A DNA stretch of 64,000 bases from Mycobacterium interjectum (GTDB lineage Bacteria; Actinomycetota; Actinomycetes; Mycobacteriales; Mycobacteriaceae), in contig LQPB01000062.1 of the NCBI GenBank assembly GCA_002102225.1, forward strand, positions 1-64,000. The letters are read 5' to 3'. The number at the start of each line of letters is the position of its first letter. Position 1 is the first letter of the stretch. The notes below the pieces were generated by a model that made no database searches, was not told the origin of the DNA, and saw only the letters and a program-made list of their open reading frames with translations. This document shows, in pieces, positions 59,982 to 64,000 of the stretch. A program made the translations under genes and the position numbers.

Positions 59982-60842
59982 ATGCCCGAACTGCCCGAAG
60001 TCGAGGTGGTGCGCCGCGGCCTGCAGGCCCGCGTGGTGGGCAAGACGATCACCGCGGTCCGGGTGCATCACCCGCGCGCCGTGCGCCGCCACGAGGCGGC
60101 CCCCGCCGATCTCACCGCCCGACTGCTCGACGCGCGGATCGCCGGAACCGATCGGCGCGGCAAGTACCTGTGGCTGCTGCTGGACGGTCCGGCGGACCCG
60201 GACACGGCGCTCGTGGTGCACCTCGGCATGAGCGGGCAGATGCTGCTCGGGGAGGTGCCGCGCGCCGACCACGTCCGCATCTCCGCGCTGCTCGACGACG
60301 GGACCGTGCTGAGCTTCGCCGACCAGCGCACCTTCGGCGGCTGGATGCTCGCCGACCTGGTGTGCGTGGACGGCAGCGTGGTGCCGGCGCCGGTCGCGCA
60401 CCTGGGGCGTGACCCGCTGGACCCCAGGTTCGATGCCGACGCGGTGGTAAAAGTGTTGCGGCGCAAGCATTCCGAGATCAAGCGGCAGCTACTCGACCAG
60501 CAGGTGGTGTCGGGGATCGGCAACATCTACGCCGACGAGGCGTTGTGGCGGGCCAAGGTGCACGGCGCGCGGATCGCCGACACGTTGAGCCGACGCCAAC
60601 TGTCCGCCGTCCTGGACGCCGCCGCCGAGGTCATGCGCGACGCGCTGGCGCAGGGCGGGACCTCGTTCGACTCCCTGTATGTCAACGTCAACGGTGAGTC
60701 GGGGTACTTCGACCGGTCCCTGGACGCCTACGGCCGCGAGGGGGAACCCTGCCGGCGCTGCGGTGCGGTGATGCGACGGGAGAAGTTCATGAACCGCTCG
60801 TCGTTCTACTGCCCGCGATGCCAGCCGCGACCGCGGCGGTGA
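59982..60842 (+). CDS. mutM: Formamidopyrimidine-DNA glycosylase
   Basis: Bifunctional glycosylase/AP lyase that removes 8-oxoguanine. The 286 residues begin with PELPEVEVVRRGL, where Pro and Glu after the initiator are catalytic, include the helix-two-turn-helix (DQQVVSGIGNIYADEALW) and a C-terminal zinc finger (CRRCG and CPRCQ). ATG at 59982 is the only start that gives the catalytic N terminus. Also known as fpg. Confidence 0.97.
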   Translation: MPELPEVEVVRRGLQARVVGKTITAVRVHHPRAVRRHEAAPADLTARLLDARIAGTDRRGKYLWLLLDGPADPDTALVVHLGMSGQMLLGEVPRADHVRISALLDDGTVLSFADQRTFGGWMLADLVCVDGSVVPAPVAHLGRDPLDPRFDADAVVKVLRRKHSEIKRQLLDQQVVSGIGNIYADEALWRAKVHGARIADTLSRRQLSAVLDAAAEVMRDALAQGGTSFDSLYVNVNGESGYFDRSLDAYGREGEPCRRCGAVMRREKFMNRSSFYCPRCQPRPRR

Positions 60843-60870
60843 GTGTGCGCGTGCGGCTTTCAGTGTGAGT
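60841..60870 (+). repeat. GTGTGCG-type dispersed repeat overlapping the mutM stop
   Basis: GAGTGTGCGC followed by CGGCTTTC and GTGTGA; 24 of 30 bases match 26461-26490. It begins within the stop codon of mutM. Confidence 0.6.
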
Positions 60871-60924
60871 CCAGGTCTGCGACACGCCAGGCGGCGTCGC
60901 CGAGGCAACACACTCGACGGCGCG

Positions 60925-61698
60925 TCAGTCGAAGATGTCTCGGCGGACAGTCCCCGAGGGTGCGGCGGGGTCGACGAACCATTCACGCGCAAACAGCAGG
61001 CCGAACGCCTGGGGCGGCAGCGCCAGCAGCACGCCGAACGCGCGTGCGCCCGCCCCGGAGCCGATCTGCGAGCGATGGGCCGCGATCGCGTCGCGCTTCT
61101 GGCGCGCGTAACCGAAGACGTTGACCCGGTGGGTGATGGTCGCGGTGGGCGCGTAGGCGGTGCGGGCGATGTCCAGCTCGTAGGGCGCGGGTAACCGCAA
61201 CACGCGCGCGAGACGGCCGATGCGCACCAGCGATTCGCGCGGCATCGTCGCCTCGAGCACTCGCGGCGTCGCCGCCAGCTCGGCGGCCCGCTTGCCCACA
61301 TGGTGCACCTGGACGTGATCGCGGTGGCCGTAGCCGCCGTTGCGCTCGTAGCTGAGCAGCACGTCCGCGGCCTCGTCGCGCAGTATCTCCGCGAGCCGCC
61401 CCGCCGCCTGGTCGACGTCGGCTCGGCCGAACCTGACGCGTCCCGGGGGATCGGGGTAGAAAACGGGGCCGTAGCCGCTGTCGGCATAGCCGAGGCATTC
61501 GACCCGATGCACCCCGAGAATGCTTGCGCTCGAACGCAATTCGTTCAACCGGAGATCATCGTCGTCATTGTGGACGCGGCCGTCGGTCGCGGTGACGAGG
61601 ACCACGCGGTGCCCGGCCGCCGCCGCCCGCGCCAGCGTGCCGCCCGTGAGAATCACCTCGTCGTCCGGATGGGCGTGGAATGCGACGACGGTGGGCAT
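60925..61698 (-). CDS. PIG-L/LmbE-family deacetylase
   Basis: A 257-residue zinc-dependent N-acetyl hydrolase of the family of MshB and Mca. The metal site AFHAHPDDE (about 6-14) and SYERNGGYGHRDHVQVH (about 127-143) are intact. Substrate unknown; relatives act on GlcNAc-inositol, mycothiol conjugates or antibiotics. The ATG at 61698 places HAHPDDE at the expected position. In M. tuberculosis osmC follows mutM directly, so this gene is an insertion by comparison. Confidence 0.86.
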   Translation of the reverse strand: MPTVVAFHAHPDDEVILTGGTLARAAAAGHRVVLVTATDGRVHNDDDDLRLNELRSSASILGVHRVECLGYADSGYGPVFYPDPPGRVRFGRADVDQAAGRLAEILRDEAADVLLSYERNGGYGHRDHVQVHHVGKRAAELAATPRVLEATMPRESLVRIGRLARVLRLPAPYELDIARTAYAPTATITHRVNVFGYARQKRDAIAAHRSQIGSGAGARAFGVLLALPPQAFGLLFAREWFVDPAAPSGTVRRDIFD

Positions 61699-61739
61699 GC
61701 AACGCAGTATGCCCGCGAGCGCCCGGTAGAAAAGAAGCC

Positions 61740-62153
61740 ATGACACAACTGTGGGTCGAACGCACCGGATCGCGCCGCTACACCGGGTACAGCTCGCGCG
61801 GCGCGCAGGTGCTGGTCGGCTCCGAGGACGTCGAGGGCGTGTTCACCCCGGGCGAGCTGCTCAAGATCGCGCTGGCCGCGTGCAGCGGCATGTCCACCGA
61901 CGAGCCGCTGGCCCGCCGGCTGGGCGACGACTACAAGGCGGTGATCAAGGTGTCCGGGCCGGCCGACCGCGAGCAGGAGCGGTATCCGCTGCTCGAGGAG
62001 ACCCTCGAGCTGGACCTGTCGGGGCTGTCCGAAGACGAGAAGCGGCGGGTGCTGGTCGTCGCCGACCGGGCGGTCGACTTGGTCTGCACGGTCGGGCGCA
62101 CGCTGAAGTCCGGTACGACGGTCAACTTCGAGGTCGCCGATGCCGGATCCTGA
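61740..62153 (+). CDS. OsmC-family protein (Rv2923c-like)
   Basis: A 137-residue OsmC/Ohr-fold protein, same length as Rv2923c. The sequence has FTPGELLKIALAACSGMSTDEPLARRLG, with the active-site cysteine in AACSGM, and a second cysteine in VDLVCTVGR. Members reduce organic hydroperoxides with a dithiol cofactor. ATG at 61740; overlaps acyP by 14 bases. Confidence 0.87.
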   Translation: MTQLWVERTGSRRYTGYSSRGAQVLVGSEDVEGVFTPGELLKIALAACSGMSTDEPLARRLGDDYKAVIKVSGPADREQERYPLLEETLELDLSGLSEDEKRRVLVVADRAVDLVCTVGRTLKSGTTVNFEVADAGS

Positions 62154-62433
62154 CGTCCGGCTCACCGCCTGGGTGCACGGCAGCGTCCAAGGGGTGGGTT
62201 TCCGCTGGTGGACCCGGTGCCGCGCGCTCGAGCTGGGGCTCACCGGGTTCGCGGCCAACCAGGCCGACGGCCGGGTGCTGGTGGTGGCCCAGGGCCCCCG
62301 CGCGGCCGCCGAGAAGCTGCTGCAGCTGCTGGAGGGCGGCGCCGCGTGGCCTTCCAGGCCGGGTCGAGTCGACAAGGTCGTCGCCGACTGGTCGCCACCG
62401 CAACAGCGGTTCGACGGTTTCGTCGAGCGCTGA
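62140..62433 (+). CDS. acyP: Acylphosphatase
   Basis: Hydrolyses acyl phosphates. The 97 residues contain VHGSVQGVGFRWWTR (catalytic Arg) and GFAANQADGRVLVVAQG (catalytic Asn), both intact. ATG at 62140 overlaps the OsmC gene. Followed by 136 bases and smc, as in other mycobacteria. Confidence 0.94.
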   Translation: MPDPDVRLTAWVHGSVQGVGFRWWTRCRALELGLTGFAANQADGRVLVVAQGPRAAAEKLLQLLEGGAAWPSRPGRVDKVVADWSPPQQRFDGFVER

Positions 62434-62555
62434 CGCGGACCGCCGCACAGTGACCAATGCGGCCAATGTGACCAGTGTGTCGAACCGGTAAACGGCGGGC
62501 GTATTCGGGCGCGTCGACACCCGCTCGGTGACGGCGGCTCACGCGATTTGAGCGG

Positions 62556-62561
62556 TAGTCT
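62556..62561 (+). promoter_or_regulatory. -10 box of a probable leaderless smc transcript
   Basis: TAGTCT lies 8 bases before the GTG of smc, with no ribosome binding site. Confidence 0.5.
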
Positions 62562-62569
62562 GGCTCGCC

Positions 62570-64000
62570 GTGTACCTCAAGAGTCTGACGCTGAAGGGCT
62601 TCAAGTCCTTCGCTTCGCCGACGACTCTGCGCTTCGAACCCGGCATCACCGCGGTCGTCGGCCCCAACGGCTCGGGCAAGTCCAACGTCGTCGACGCCCT
62701 GGCGTGGGTGATGGGGGAGCAGGGCGCCAAGACGCTGCGCGGCGGAAAGATGGAGGACGTCATCTTCGCCGGCACCTCGTCGCGGGCGCCGCTGGGCCGC
62801 GCCGAGGTCACGGTCACCATCGACAACTCCGACAACGCGCTGCCCATCGAGTACTCCGAGGTCTCGATCACGCGGCGGATGTTCCGTGACGGCGCCAGCG
62901 AATACGAAATCAACGGCAGCAGTTGCCGTTTGATGGACGTCCAGGAGCTGCTGAGCGACTCCGGGATCGGCCGCGAGATGCACGTCATCGTCGGGCAGGG
63001 CAAGCTCGACGAGATCCTGCAGTCGCGGCCCGAGGACCGCCGCGCGTTCATCGAAGAGGCCGCGGGCGTGCTCAAGCACCGCAAGCGCAAGGAGAAGGCC
63101 CTGCGCAAGCTCGACGCGATGCAGGCGAACCTGGCCCGGCTGTCCGACCTGACCACCGAACTGCGCCGCCAGCTCAAGCCGTTGGGCCGGCAGGCCGAGG
63201 TGGCCCGCCGCGCGCAGACCATCCAGGCCGACCTGCGCGACGCCAGGTTGCGGCTGGCCGCCGACGACCTGGTCAGCCGGCAGACCGAGCGCGACGCGAT
63301 CTTCGAGGCCGAGGCGATCATGCGCCGCGACCACGACGAGGCCGCCGCCCGCCTGGCGGTGGCATCCGAGGAGCTCGCGGCCCACGAGACCGCGCTCGCC
63401 GAGCTGTCGGTGCGGGCCGAATCGGTCCAGCACACCTGGTTCGGGCTGTCCGCGCTGGCCGAACGGGTGGGGGCCACGGTGCGCATCGCCAGCGAACGCG
63501 CCCAGCACCTGGACCCCGAGCCGGTCGCCACCGGCGACACCGACCCGGACGCGCTGGAAGCCGAGGCCCAGCAGGTCGAGGTGACCGAGCAGCGGCTGCT
63601 GGCCGAGCTGGCCGGCGCGCGCACCCGCCTGGACGCCGCGCGCGCCGAACTGGCCGAGCGCGAGCGCGAGGCCGCCGAGGCCGACCGGGCCCACCTGGCG
63701 GCGGTCCGCGCCGAGGCGGACCGGCGCGAGGGCCTGGCGCGGCTCGCCGGCCAGGTGGAGACCATGCGCGCGCGCGTCGAATCGATCGACGACAGCGTCG
63801 CGCGGCTGTCCGAGCGCATCGAGCAGGCCGCCAACCGCGCCCAGCAGACCCGGGCCGAATTCGAGACCGTGCAGGCCCGCGTCGGCGAACTCGACCAGGG
63901 CGAGGTGGGCCTCGACGAGCACCACGAGCGGACCGTCGCCGCGCTGCGGCTCGCCGACGAACGCGTCGCCGAACTGCAGGCCGCCGAGCGCGGCGCCGAA
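62570..64000 (+). CDS. smc: Chromosome segregation ATPase SMC (3' end outside window)
   Basis: Condensin-type protein that organises the chromosome with ScpA and ScpB. The first 477 codons are present. Residues 1-170 are the N-terminal ATPase half: MYLKSLTLKGFKSFASPTTL, Walker A VVGPNGSGKSNVVDALAWVMGEQ and GQGKLDEILQSRPEDRRAFIEEAAGV. The remainder is coiled coil with heptads rich in Ala, Glu and Arg. The GTG at 62570 gives the standard N terminus. The frame stays open to the right edge. Confidence 0.97.
   Translation, partial: MYLKSLTLKGFKSFASPTTLRFEPGITAVVGPNGSGKSNVVDALAWVMGEQGAKTLRGGKMEDVIFAGTSSRAPLGRAEVTVTIDNSDNALPIEYSEVSITRRMFRDGASEYEINGSSCRLMDVQELLSDSGIGREMHVIVGQGKLDEILQSRPEDRRAFIEEAAGVLKHRKRKEKALRKLDAMQANLARLSDLTTELRRQLKPLGRQAEVARRAQTIQADLRDARLRLAADDLVSRQTERDAIFEAEAIMRRDHDEAAARLAVASEELAAHETALAELSVRAESVQHTWFGLSALAERVGATVRIASERAQHLDPEPVATGDTDPDALEAEAQQVEVTEQRLLAELAGARTRLDAARAELAEREREAAEADRAHLAAVRAEADRREGLARLAGQVETMRARVESIDDSVARLSERIEQAANRAQQTRAEFETVQARVGELDQGEVGLDEHHERTVAALRLADERVAELQAAERGAE

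Overview
The window is GC-rich DNA from a slow-growing Mycobacterium. It begins inside the 3' end of a PE_PGRS-type gene and runs through housekeeping genes in nearly the order of the M. tuberculosis Rv3014c (ligA) to Rv2922c (smc) segment, read in the opposite direction. Gene names and the M. tuberculosis comparison come from remembered family and locus knowledge; no database was searched. I cannot name the species. The PE_PGRS-like fragment, and the missing PDIM/PGL lipid locus between the coaD-side genes and sepIVA, are the best clues.

Layout. 1-1.6 kb: PGRS tail, then an SRPBCC-arsR operon with two matching inverted repeats. 1.7-10.3 kb: ligA, an ACT-domain protein, gatCA, pfkA, an inserted EspI-like ATPase, gatB. 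10.4-13.6 kb: flavin reductase-like protein, lppZ, DoxX protein, CFP-6. 13.6-23.1 kb: ilvBNC behind a leader peptide and terminator, wrbA-like and FAD oxidoreductases, serA, leuB, and an MFS gene whose 3' end is antisense to leuB. 23.3-25.9 kb: FAH-family gene, gltX, tRNA-Gln and tRNA-Glu. 25.9-31.3 kb: F420/FMN split-barrel protein, IclR regulator divergent from leuCD, hupB, mutT1. 31.3-39.3 kb: ppk1, fbiD, gpsA, ddl, DUF3515, thiL, DUF1330, ung. 39.3-45.7 kb: an accessory redox/sulfotransferase island. 45.7-55.8 kb: rpmB, an intact DAK2-domain gene, recG, an HNH protein, an aldo/keto reductase with a decayed paralogue beside it, lipN, dsbA-VKOR, rsmD, coaD. 55.8-64 kb: SnoaL protein, metal-regulated permease, sepIVA, yceD, rnc, mutM, a PIG-L deacetylase, OsmC, acyP and the first 477 codons of smc.

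Functional themes. Branched-chain amino acid synthesis is concentrated here (ilvBNC, leuB, leuCD), with two different regulatory devices visible: a Leu/Val-rich leader peptide before ilvB and paired palindromes between the IclR gene and leuC. Indirect Gln-tRNA formation is also represented by gatC, gatA, gatB, gltX and tRNA-Gln. DNA repair (ligA, ung, recG, mutM, mutT1) and oxidative protein folding (DsbA-VKOR) are further groups.

The parts most worth following up are the 39.3-45.7 kb island (SnoaL, sulfotransferase, DUF1214, three SDRs including a mycofactocin-type one, and an MDR reductase), the palindromic operators upstream of the SRPBCC, leuC and permease genes, the AKR pseudogene, the repeat families, and the many start codons sitting 6-9 bases after a TANNNT box, which suggests leaderless transcripts.
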